64,000 nt of DNA from NCBI GenBank assembly GCA_963693315.1, contig OY856186.1, positions 97,434,556 through 97,498,555 of the forward strand. The letters are read 5' to 3'. The translations under genes were made by a program, and so were the position numbers. The stretch is from Diogma glabrata. Taxonomy: Eukaryota > Arthropoda > Insecta > Diptera > Cylindrotomidae. Under the pieces are notes generated by a model. It saw only the letters and a program-made list of their open reading frames with translations, did no database searches and had not been told where the DNA came from. Below, piece after piece: positions 46,066 to 55,064 of this stretch (the first letter of the stretch is position 1; every line of letters starts with the position of its first letter).

Positions 46066-46743
46066 TGTAACGACTCTTCGTTGGTTCTTTTAGATTATTG
46101 AACAAACACGACAGTAAAAAGACAGATCTTTAGTTAACAAAATCCCAAACTTTATTTATCAACCAAATTACAGCAGCTTCCGTTTTTCCTTACAATAAAT
46201 TCCAGGGTCTCCAATTTATGTACAATAAACTTCGCCGCTTTTCCACAATTTGAATCAATAATATTCGGAATCGTAAAATCTGTATTTACTATTCCCAAAG
46301 TTCAGATTCTTTCACTACTAGTACCCAGGCTCAGATACCACCGATTATTCCTTAAACTTGCGAATATTTGTAAAACACTTTTAATTGCAAAATTAAAACT
46401 GACTATCTGATATTTTTGTTTGCCTATTTATATCGAAAAATAAATAAATCGAAACTTCTATAATCCACTAGAAATCAATACTACGTAGTCCGTACATCTG
46501 AAATAGGCCACACCTGTTTTCATTTATACTTGCATTTGTATTAGCGAACTCAAATTTAATTTATGCAAAATGTATTAGGTAACTCCTTTTAATTCATTAA
46601 TGTAAACATTTGTATAACAAATTTAATTTACATCAATTTATGCAATAAAATTTGCAATACAAGTAAAAGATTGAAAAAGGAGTTAACTTTTAATTAATGA
46701 ATGAGTAAATAAAATTAACCCATTCTGGACGAAGTTTATTACA
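46066..46743 (-). repeat. 3' LTR of gypsy-1
   Basis: Coding orientation TGTAATAAACTTCGTCCAGA ... GAGTCGTTACA. Ends TG...CA. Matches the 5' LTR along its whole length as far as I could read. Confidence 0.95.
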
Positions 46744-46752
46744 TTGCCCTCC
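46744..46752 (-). promoter_or_regulatory. Polypurine tract of gypsy-1
   Basis: GGAGGGCAA directly before the 3' LTR, two bases after the pol stop codon. Confidence 0.85.
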
Positions 46753-46754
46753 AT

Positions 46755-49700
46755 TTAGCTTTGTTCGTCCCGAACAATATCAGAGATCGCATTGGTGCTG
46801 TTACCTTGGTACGGTGCCAACCTTTGCAGATGTATCACTTTCATCTTGGTACGGGGTCCCTTTTGTATGCGGTAGATGACATCATTAATTCGTTTGATTA
46901 TTTTATATGGGCCTTCCCAATCTGGCTGCAGCTTGGGTGATCTTCCCTTAGTTCTTCTGGGGTTGTATAGCCATACCAATTCTCCTTCTTGAAAACCGCC
47001 ACTATTTGCATTTATGTCGTACCTGGTTTTCATTTTGTCACTGGCAATCTTAATGTGGTCTCGAACCTGCTGATGGATTTTATTCATCTTCTCCCTTAGT
47101 TGTCCCACATAATCTGTTTTCGTGGATACCAGACCTCCAGGGATGCCAAACTCGATGTCACTAGGAAGATGTAGTTCTCTTCCGAACATGATATTCGCTG
47201 GCGTTTCACTTGTCGTATCGTGCACTGCGCTACGATAGGACATCAAGAATAACGGAAGATCCCCGTCCCAACCTCTTTGGTTGGCTTCCACTACCCTTGA
47301 CAAATGTTCTTCCATGGTTCGGTTGAATCGTTCTACCATGCCATCCGATTGTGGGTTCATAGGTGTAGTTCGTGTTTTTCTAATGCCGAGTGTTCTGCAT
47401 AGCTCTTCCATCAGTTGAGATTCGAAATTCCTTCCCTGGTCGGTATGCAACTCGAGCGGTGTTCCACATCTGCAAACCCATTCACTGACCAATGTTTCCG
47501 CGACCGCAACTGCTTCCTGGTTCGGTATTGCATAGGCTTCCGGCCATTTTGTAAAGCAACCAATGACCACCATGATGCATTTGTTACCTTTTGTCGTTTC
47601 CGGAAATGGCCCCGCGATGTCTATAGCAATTCTCTCCATTGGGGCACCCACATTGTACTGTTGCATCTCTCCTCGAGTTCTAGTTTTTGGTCCTTTGCTC
47701 GCTGCACAAGTATCGCATCGCCGACACCATTGCTCCACGTCTGTTCGATACCGTACCCAATAAAACCTCTCCCTTACTTTGGCTAGGGTTTTATTGACTC
47801 CCAGGTGTCCTCCAGAAATACTTCCATGCAGCTTTCCCAGTACCTCTTCCACTCGACTTGATGGCAACACCAGTTGCTCCAACACCCTCCTTCCATCAGC
47901 GGACTCCCATTTTCCTTTAAGTATCCCGTTGTCCATAAATAGCGAGTCCCATTGCGCCCAGTAGCATTTCACCTCCGTACTTAAAGGTGCGACCTCTTTC
48001 CACTCCGGTCGCCTTCCCTCAGTTTTCCAATTCAATATTGGAGCCATAGCTGGATCTTCTAGCTGCTCTCTTTTAATTGCCTCGGTACACCAATCTTCAG
48101 GAGTTTGGAACTTGATTTGGTTCACTTTCATTGCCTCATTTCCCTCAGTTCTGCTACATGACTTGCAATCCTCTGTACAGGGTCTTCTGGACAGGGCATC
48201 GGCGTTACCATGGATCCTCCCCTTGCGGTGTTCAACTTTGAAGTCGTAGTTCTGCAGGATCTCTATCCATCTTGCTGCTTGTCCTTCAGGAAATTTGAAT
48301 TGTAATAACCATTTTAGAGCAGCATGGTCCGTGCGAATCAGGAATGGTTGTCCACACAAATACTTGTGGAAATGTTTCACAGCCTTGATGATAGCTAGCA
48401 ACTCCTTCCTCGTGACACAGTAATTCCGCTCCGGCTTTGACAGAACTTTACTGAAGTACGCCACCACTTTCTCATCGTCTCCAACTTTCTGTGACAAAAC
48501 AGCTCCGGTTCCTACATTGCTTGCGTCTGTGTCCAGAATGAACATCTTTCCGGATTCTGGATAGGCTAGTATAGGGGTGTTGCATAGTTTTTCTTTTAAA
48601 CGGCAGAATGCCTCATTACATTCGGTTGTCCACAGAAACTTGGTATTTGCCTCTGTCAATTTATGTAGACTCTTGGCGATATTCGCAAAATTCTCCACGA
48701 ATCTTCGATAATAGGTGCATAAACCAAGGAAACTGCGTAGCTCATGAACATTCCTCGGTACTGGCCAATTTTTCACAGCATCAATCTTCTCGGGATCGGT
48801 TCTGACTCCATGTTCTGTAATGATGTGTCCAAGGTACTTCACTTCTTTGTGGAAGAGATTGCACTTTACCGGATTCAACTTCATGTTGGCAGTACTTATT
48901 CTTCTGAGTACTTCTTCGAGGTTCATTAGATGCTCTTCGAAGTTGCGACCCATTATAATGATGTCATCAAGATAAACTAGGCAGGCCTTCCAGGTTAAAC
49001 CATGCAACACGCATTCCATTAGACGTTCAAATGTTGCTGGGGCATTGCATAGACCAAACGGCATCACATTGAACTCCCACAACCCATTGCCAGTAGAAAA
49101 TGCTGTCTTTCGTCGATCTTCTGGATGCATTTCAACTTGCCAGTAGCCACTCTTCAGATCTAATGTGCTGTACCATTTGGCCCCTGATAGTGTATCCAGT
49201 GTGTCATCAATTCGTGGCAGTGGATAGCTGTCCTTAATGGTTACCTCATTGAGCCTTCGATAGTCTACACAAAAACGAGCTGACCCATCTTTTTTTTTAA
49301 CTAGCACCACTGGTGAGCTCCATGGACTCTTAGATGGCCTGATGACTCCATCACTTTGCATTTTGTCCAGCATTCCTTGCACTTCCTCGTGTTTAGCCAG
49401 TGGTAGTCTTCTAGGAGGCTGTCTGATAGGATGAGCGTTTCCAGTGTTGATCCTATGTCGCACGATGTTTGTTCTTCCAACATCTTCATCTCCAGTAGAG
49501 AAAACACTGCTCATCTTCGTTAATACCCTCTTGATTTCTTTGAATTCGGCTGGATTCATTCTTTTACTAAGATCTTGAAGTATTGCTACTAATGCGGGAT
49601 TGTTTCTCTGCATGAAGACCTTTTGCTCTTCTTCACAGCTGATTATCTCTTTTATGGTGCTGCATTTGGCGATTTCTTCTCCATGATTGATGACCACTCG

Positions 49701-50405
49701 TTTATTTGAGAAGTTAATCAGTTGCACTGGAACTACTCCCTCCTTTGCTGCAACTAGCGTTCGACCAATCATAATGTTTCCCCCAAAGTCGTGGTTAGCT
49801 GGCTCAATCATCACAGGTGAATTTTGGTCACTTTTATCTAGTAGCTTAGTCCATATGATTTTCTCAGATTTTGCCGGGATCTCAGTTGGTCCATCACTAA
49901 TAACACGGACCTCAGCATTGTCGTCGGTGGCGTGTAGCACTATTTCTGTGTTTCCATATCTCAGTACGTGGCTTCCCAGATCTAATATAAAATTGTATTC
50001 TTTCATGAAGTCAAGCCCAATTATGCACTCATCTTCTATATCTGCTACAATAAATCGGTGCCTAAATGAATCTCCTCCAAGGTGAACCTCTTGGTCGCTT
50101 TCTCCATGAACTAAAACTGTTTCACCCGTAGCTGTTTTTAGGGTGAATCGTCTTGCTGTATCGATCTGACTATCACAAACCACATCTGGACGCACTATCG
50201 ATCTCGAAGCACCTGTGTCCAAAGTCAACATGCACGATTTGCTTCCAACGGTTGCCTCTAAGACTAGACTACTATTTTCTCTTTTTACTAGTGATACCAC
50301 CAATGTAGGGCATTGTAATTGAGCCAGCTTTCGCCCTTCAAAACTGGCACGATCTAGTTTCCCGAATCCGGAACGCTGCATCTGTCTTCCGGGTGCGGCT
50401 CCCAT
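46755..50405 (-). CDS. pol: gypsy-1 Pol: protease, RT, RNase H, integrase
   Basis: Open frame of 1,216 codons, probably made as a Gag-Pol fusion by -1 frameshift at 50357-50363 and not from its own ATG. Residues 60-70: aspartic protease (LTLDTGASRSIV). RT from about 330: PSKSPWSSPVVLVKKKDG, DLKSGYWQVEMHPEDR, FGLCNAPATFERLM and the active site LVYLDDIIIMG. RNase H-like: LDTDASNVGTGAVLSQK and YCVTRKELLAIIKAVKHF, TDHAALKWLL. Integrase: HLGVNKTLAKVRERFYW ... CRRCDTC (HHCC finger), then IDIAGPFPET, LHTDQGRNFES and NPQSDGMVERFNRT (the D, D, E set). A GPY/F-like end follows (DWEGPYKIIKRIND). No stop, frameshift or lost catalytic residue noticed; likely a source-competent copy. Confidence 0.95.
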   Translation of the reverse strand: MGAAPGRQMQRSGFGKLDRASFEGRKLAQLQCPTLVVSLVKRENSSLVLEATVGSKSCMLTLDTGASRSIVRPDVVCDSQIDTARRFTLKTATGETVLVHGESDQEVHLGGDSFRHRFIVADIEDECIIGLDFMKEYNFILDLGSHVLRYGNTEIVLHATDDNAEVRVISDGPTEIPAKSEKIIWTKLLDKSDQNSPVMIEPANHDFGGNIMIGRTLVAAKEGVVPVQLINFSNKRVVINHGEEIAKCSTIKEIISCEEEQKVFMQRNNPALVAILQDLSKRMNPAEFKEIKRVLTKMSSVFSTGDEDVGRTNIVRHRINTGNAHPIRQPPRRLPLAKHEEVQGMLDKMQSDGVIRPSKSPWSSPVVLVKKKDGSARFCVDYRRLNEVTIKDSYPLPRIDDTLDTLSGAKWYSTLDLKSGYWQVEMHPEDRRKTAFSTGNGLWEFNVMPFGLCNAPATFERLMECVLHGLTWKACLVYLDDIIIMGRNFEEHLMNLEEVLRRISTANMKLNPVKCNLFHKEVKYLGHIITEHGVRTDPEKIDAVKNWPVPRNVHELRSFLGLCTYYRRFVENFANIAKSLHKLTEANTKFLWTTECNEAFCRLKEKLCNTPILAYPESGKMFILDTDASNVGTGAVLSQKVGDDEKVVAYFSKVLSKPERNYCVTRKELLAIIKAVKHFHKYLCGQPFLIRTDHAALKWLLQFKFPEGQAARWIEILQNYDFKVEHRKGRIHGNADALSRRPCTEDCKSCSRTEGNEAMKVNQIKFQTPEDWCTEAIKREQLEDPAMAPILNWKTEGRRPEWKEVAPLSTEVKCYWAQWDSLFMDNGILKGKWESADGRRVLEQLVLPSSRVEEVLGKLHGSISGGHLGVNKTLAKVRERFYWVRYRTDVEQWCRRCDTCAASKGPKTRTRGEMQQYNVGAPMERIAIDIAGPFPETTKGNKCIMVVIGCFTKWPEAYAIPNQEAVAVAETLVSEWVCRCGTPLELHTDQGRNFESQLMEELCRTLGIRKTRTTPMNPQSDGMVERFNRTMEEHLSRVVEANQRGWDGDLPLFLMSYRSAVHDTTSETPANIMFGRELHLPSDIEFGIPGGLVSTKTDYVGQLREKMNKIHQQVRDHIKIASDKMKTRYDINANSGGFQEGELVWLYNPRRTKGRSPKLQPDWEGPYKIIKRINDVIYRIQKGPRTKMKVIHLQRLAPYQGNSTNAISDIVRDEQS

Positions 50406-51733
50406 TTACATTCTCTTCGGATGTGCCCCAACTTTCCACAGTTCCAGCATCTTACTCTGCTAGACCTACTTCGTTGATTTCGCTCAGGCTTATCTCCCAG
50501 ACTTTTGACACGCATGATCACTTCATCAAGCGCTGCTTTTATAGGTTCTTCAGTAACTTCCATCTGACGTACTCTATCTGAACCGTACGCTCTTTTTCCA
50601 GCTTCCATTTGCAGGGCCAATGCTAAGACTTCTGCAGGTAGCTTCTTTCCGCTTAGATAAAGCTGGTTTCTCATTTGCACATCTCGAAGAGCATTGATGA
50701 ATGTATCAGCTGCCAGTTCGTCTCGGTGTTCAGCGTTATAATTCGGATATGATAGATTAACTAGTCTCACAATGTCAGCCTCTAATTCTTGCAAGGTTTC
50801 GCTGACTCCTTGTTTTCGTGTCTTCAGCTGCATGCGATGGAGAGCTTGCATATGACTTTCCCCGTATCTTACTTCTAAGGCCTCCATAATCTTGCTGTAA
50901 TCACGTTCTGTCGCTGATAGTGTCTGCAAAATTTCAGCAGCAGGTCCCTTCAATGCCAATATAAGCGCGTTTGCTTTTTGCTGGTGATCAACCCCAGTTG
51001 TTGCTATCTCAAATTGCATCTTAAATATCTGATACGATGTAGATCCATCAAATGCGGGTGTTTTCACTCTAGCTGGGGCTGAAGTAATTGATGGATTGCT
51101 CATGTTACCTGACTTCAATTGTGCTATTTCTTGACGGAATTCACTCGAAAGATTGCGTAATTTCTCTTCATGTTCTTCGGTAACTTTCCGCAGCTCCCTT
51201 TCCATGTTGTTGATTTTACCCTCTGCACTGGATATACGTGACTCGATTACTTCACGTAGACTTTCTTGCTTTGCCATCATATCAGCAAATTGTTGTCGCT
51301 GCTCTACTTTTTGTTCTGCTGCCTGTTTCTCTTGTCGAGCCATCATATCAGCAAGTTGTTGTTGTTGCTCTACTTTTTGTTCTGCTGCCTGCTTCTCTTG
51401 TCGGGCCATCAGATCAGCAAGTTGTTGTTGTTGGTTGTTTCCTTGTTTGGCAATCATATCAGCAAATTGTTGTTGTTCTACTTTTTGTTGTTGTTGCTGT
51501 GCCATCATTTCTTTCATCAACGCCATCATCGGATCAATTGCGGGGGCATTCTGAACTGGAGCTTCCTCCGGCTCTATTTCTATGACCTCTGTGTTTTGGC
51601 CTGCTTCTTCTAAAACTTTACGCAGCCGGAATGCAAGTTCTGCCTTCGTTCCATGGATTGGAGCGTTCCTTTTCTTCAACTCATCCTTCAGCTGGGTCTG
51701 GCTGAGATCACTAATATTTACTGTCTTGGCCAT
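50354..51733 (-). CDS. gag: gypsy-1 Gag with SAP domain and zinc knuckle
   Basis: Structural protein of the retrotransposon particle. The ATG at 51733 is chosen because it is the first after the primer site; the open frame runs further back into the LTR only by chance. 459 codons. Residues about 8-38 (LSQTQLKDELKKRNAPIHG then TKAELAFRLRK) look like a SAP DNA-binding motif, unusual in Gag. Residues about 70-200 are Q-rich repeated heptad-like sequence (QQQQLADMMARQEKQAAEQK), probably coiled coil. A globular capsid-like region follows (FDGSTSYQIFKMQFEIATTG ... LQTLSATERDYSKIMEALE). A CCHC knuckle, CWNCGKLGHIRREC, is near the end. The stop directly follows the slippery heptamer GGGAAAC. Confidence 0.93.
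   Translation of the reverse strand: MAKTVNISDLSQTQLKDELKKRNAPIHGTKAELAFRLRKVLEEAGQNTEVIEIEPEEAPVQNAPAIDPMMALMKEMMAQQQQQKVEQQQFADMIAKQGNNQQQQLADLMARQEKQAAEQKVEQQQQLADMMARQEKQAAEQKVEQRQQFADMMAKQESLREVIESRISSAEGKINNMERELRKVTEEHEEKLRNLSSEFRQEIAQLKSGNMSNPSITSAPARVKTPAFDGSTSYQIFKMQFEIATTGVDHQQKANALILALKGPAAEILQTLSATERDYSKIMEALEVRYGESHMQALHRMQLKTRKQGVSETLQELEADIVRLVNLSYPNYNAEHRDELAADTFINALRDVQMRNQLYLSGKKLPAEVLALALQMEAGKRAYGSDRVRQMEVTEEPIKAALDEVIMRVKSLGDKPERNQRSRSSRVRCWNCGKLGHIRRECKWEPHPEDRCSVPDSGN
50357..50363 (-). promoter_or_regulatory. Programmed -1 frameshift heptamer GGGAAAC
   Basis: Coding-strand TCG GGA AAC TAG: the G GGA AAC heptamer is in the gag frame and touches the gag stop. Pol lies in the -1 frame and overlaps gag by 52 bases, so a -1 slip here gives Gag-Pol. 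GGGAAAC is a known slippery sequence type. Confidence 0.8.
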
Positions 51734-51743
51734 TGTTTCAATA

Positions 51744-51761
51744 ATCCCACTTCTGACACCA
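51744..51761 (-). promoter_or_regulatory. Primer-binding site, tRNA-Leu type
   Basis: Coding-strand TGGTGTCAGAAGTGGGAT begins one base after the 5' LTR. The complement ends CCCACTTCTGACACCA, as at the 3' end of insect tRNA-Leu with CCA added. Confidence 0.8.
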
Positions 51762-51762
51762 C

Positions 51763-52440
51763 TGTAACGACTCTTCGTTGGTTCTTTTAGATTATTGAAC
51801 AAACACGACAGTAAAAAGACAGATCTTTAGTTAACAAAATCCCAAACTTTATTTATCAACCAAATTACAGCAGCTTCCGTTTTTCCTTACAATAAATTCC
51901 AGGGTCTCCAATTTATGTACAATAAACTTCGCCGCTTTTCCACAATTTGAATCAATAATATTCGGAATCGTAAAATCTGTATTTACTATTCCCAAAGTTC
52001 AGATTCTTTCACTACTAGTACCCAGGCTCAGATACCACCGATTATTCCTTAAACTTGCGAATATTTGTAAAACACTTTTAATTGCAAAATTAAAACTGAC
52101 TATCTGATATTTTTGTTTGCCTATTTATATCGAAAAATAAATAAATCGAAACTTCTATAATCCACTAGAAATCAATACTACGTAGTCCGTACATCTGAAA
52201 TAGGCCACACCTGTTTTCATTTATACTTGCATTTGTATTAGCGAACTCAAATTTAATTTATGCAAAATGTATTAGGTAACTCCTTTTAATTCATTAATGT
52301 AAACATTTGTATAACAAATTTAATTTACATCAATTTATGCAATAAAATTTGCAATACAAGTAAAAGATTGAAAAAGGAGTTAACTTTTAATTAATGAATG
52401 AGTAAATAAAATTAACCCATTCTGGACGAAGTTTATTACA
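51763..52440 (-). repeat. 5' LTR of gypsy-1
   Basis: 678 bp, same as 46066-46743. The promoter and polyadenylation signals would lie here; none was assigned with confidence. Confidence 0.95.
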
Positions 52441-54810
52441 ATATCAAAAAACAAATTTTAGAAACGCACAAATATAAATTCAAAAATAATCACAAATTCA
52501 AAACAAAACTATCCTGCTATGCGTATGTCAAAAAAAAACAAATTATTCTATCCACTGTTTCTTTACAAGAAAAACAGAGAATACAACTGAGGATAGAACA
52601 AAATCCTCGAATACATTTTTTGTTCTATCGTGATTCATACAATACAACCGACGTTATATTCGTGGATATATCTTTTATTCGCGTTCATACAATCGGCGCT
52701 TATGGTTTGTGAGAAAATCGAATATGTAGAAATTCCATCACTTTTTTTTACTTTCCATGACTTTTTTTTTGAAAAAAGTGTTATAAGAACTGAATCTAAA
52801 AAATTATGGTGCAAATTATGGAATTTTTTGCAATCCATACAATTTTCGACCGATCTAATTTCGAACCAATGAGAAAATTTTAAACTTTAAAAAAGTTTAT
52901 CATTCTTATCAGGGCTAGCCGACCTAGAAACTACCAAAAAATGTCAACGCTTCTATAAATCAAAAATTAGTCTACATCTCTAGCGAAATCTAAGAAAACA
53001 AAAAATTTACATAAACATATATTTGTAAATGTTTATGTAATTACGAAATACAAAATATTTTTTCACCTACATTTTCAAACATGAAATAATTTTTAGATCA
53101 TGATTTGTGACCCCAAAAAAAAGTTGGATCTCAATTTGCATGTAAAATTTAAACGGATCCAGATCACACGGTTTCATGAAATGCAGATATTGTTAGAATA
53201 TAGATTAGTTTTTATTTTAACCTGCGATGGATGATATGCAAAAGTGGCGCTAAAGGTTCACGATTTTTTCTGTGTTAAAAAAACAAGCAGGTTTACAAAA
53301 TCGGGGTTTTGGTTGAAATATTAGATTTTAGTACAAGCGGATGATTTTTGTCAAAAACATATTGTTATCGGTTTTCATGATACCACCACTGGTTTTATTC
53401 AGTTTTTTTAATTAAACTAATCTGATACATCTGATTCTAATTGTACACAAAAACACACCGCCTGACCAAGAAATCTACTTATTTCTAGCAGATATTCGAA
53501 CAAAAAATATACGAATTCGAACAAAAAATATACGAATTCGTGTCATTGGTATTTTTGAATACGAATTCGTATAATTTGAATGCGAATCCATATTGCATAC
53601 GTAACAAAATTTCCGCTACCGCTGAATACGAATTCGTGTGTCATTTGGATGTACATGCACTGAACGAAAAAGGAACATAGATACAATAAAAAAGGGCTTT
53701 GTTTCAATGTATTTTGTTATTAATTCCGGTCAATAAAATGTTTTATTGGCTGAATGTAAAATAACATTTGTATAATGTACGCATTATTTGTAAGCTTATG
53801 CATCTCTAATGTAAAGTATTGTTTGCGATGGTGAAATATTACATTAAAACAATGTGGAATATTTATTACGATAATTTAATTATACGTTTATGCAATGTAA
53901 TGCATTTACTAGTTTAATTTAATATTACAATAATACAATGTATAGTATTTACTGGGTCAATATATTATTACGCTGAATATTACGTTAATGCAATGCAAAG
54001 TATTTACTCCGCCAATGAAATATTACATTAAAAAATTAATGTACGTATTACATTGAACCAATATATTCCTACACTATAAATATATTGCTATAATTTAATT
54101 AAATTGATACATTTTATGAAAGAATTATTCTGACATACGATTTTGACATATTGTATTAGTATTTGTGTATATATTTTACTTAATGATCATCGTTCAAAAA
54201 TTATTTAACTATCAGGCTGATTCTGACATACCCTCACAGATGTAAAAATAGTCATAGCAAAGACTTTTCTCTTAGCTAAGACTAAAACCTCTTAAATGCG
54301 ATTCTGTATGTAGTCACAACTGTGAGATGTCAAAAAATAACCTCTTGCTTAAGACCATCAAACATCATCTTAAGCATGGTAAAATGAAATGGTATTCGTT
54401 ATACCATGATCTTAAGCATCATAATATGTATAACGTTTCATATTTGAATTATTTGAATTCTTGTATGAAAAATTATGTTAATAAAGGATAAAATGTTAAT
54501 CATGAATTATTTATGTAATTGTCATAAAATTTATAATAATTATTTCTATTAGAATTTTTTAGAATTTTTTTCTGTTGTCTATTGTACTGCCGTGCTAAGC
54601 ACAACGGCCGAGTTATGTATCTAAGATGATATAATAACAGTCGATGGACATTTTTATCATATAATTAAACCATTTAATTAATTTTTTCATTCAAAAATTA
54701 CTCTTTTAAAAATTATATAATTTTCTTGTGTGAACTACTTGAAGTGATTGCAATAATACAGAGTAAAACAACGTCTTTTTTCACTTCAAAAACTTTTTAT
54801 TGTAACACCA

Positions 54811-54846
54811 AATATTTTCTGTCTCTAAGAGACCTTCTTCTTGGGT
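54811..54846 (-). ncRNA. Hammerhead-like hairpin, PLE-b copy A
   Basis: Minus strand AAGAAGAAGGTCTC, TTA, GAGACAGAAAATATTTGG. A stem GGTCTC/GAGAC-C preceded by GAAGAAG and followed by GAAA, the same layout as the PLE-a motif. The hammerhead core would be strongly altered. Confidence 0.4.
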
Positions 54847-55064
54847 TAATTGTTTTCTAAACTAAACTAAACTGAACATCAATGACTATTTATATACAAA
54901 AACAAAACTATGGATCTTAAAGTAATTAACGTTAAAAAGTAATTAAAGCTAGTGGGTTTATCCCATTGACAAAGATTGTGGATATAAAATTTAACAACTT
55001 ATTATGAACAGGACAAATGAAGGCGTAACGGAGAGAAAAAATTTTAATTTAATTATTAGTGAAT

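Larger units (their letters stand above)
46066..52440 (-). mobile_element. Complete Ty3/gypsy retrotransposon (gypsy-1)
   Basis: 6,375 bp, minus strand, between ATAT target duplications (46062-46065 and 52441-52444). Two 678 bp LTRs read the same by eye, which suggests a recent insertion. Gag and pol are open, in a -1 frame arrangement, with a tRNA-Leu-type primer site and a polypurine tract. The pol stop is 2 bases from the polypurine tract, so there is no room for env. The tRNA-Leu primer suggests an mdg3-like lineage, not tested. The empty target can be seen in the opposite arm near 44347-44360. Confidence 0.95.

Noticed and set aside
47415..47964. Plus-strand open frames opposite gypsy-1 pol
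   Set aside because: They are antisense shadows of the intact pol frame and have no domain.
46755..50405. An env gene making gypsy-1 an errantivirus
   Set aside because: The pol stop is two bases from the polypurine tract, so no third frame fits.
51153..51613. Plus-strand Cys/Leu-rich open frames of 115-133 codons
   Set aside because: They mirror the Q-rich repeated part of gag (CAG/CAA read backwards) and overlap in several frames.
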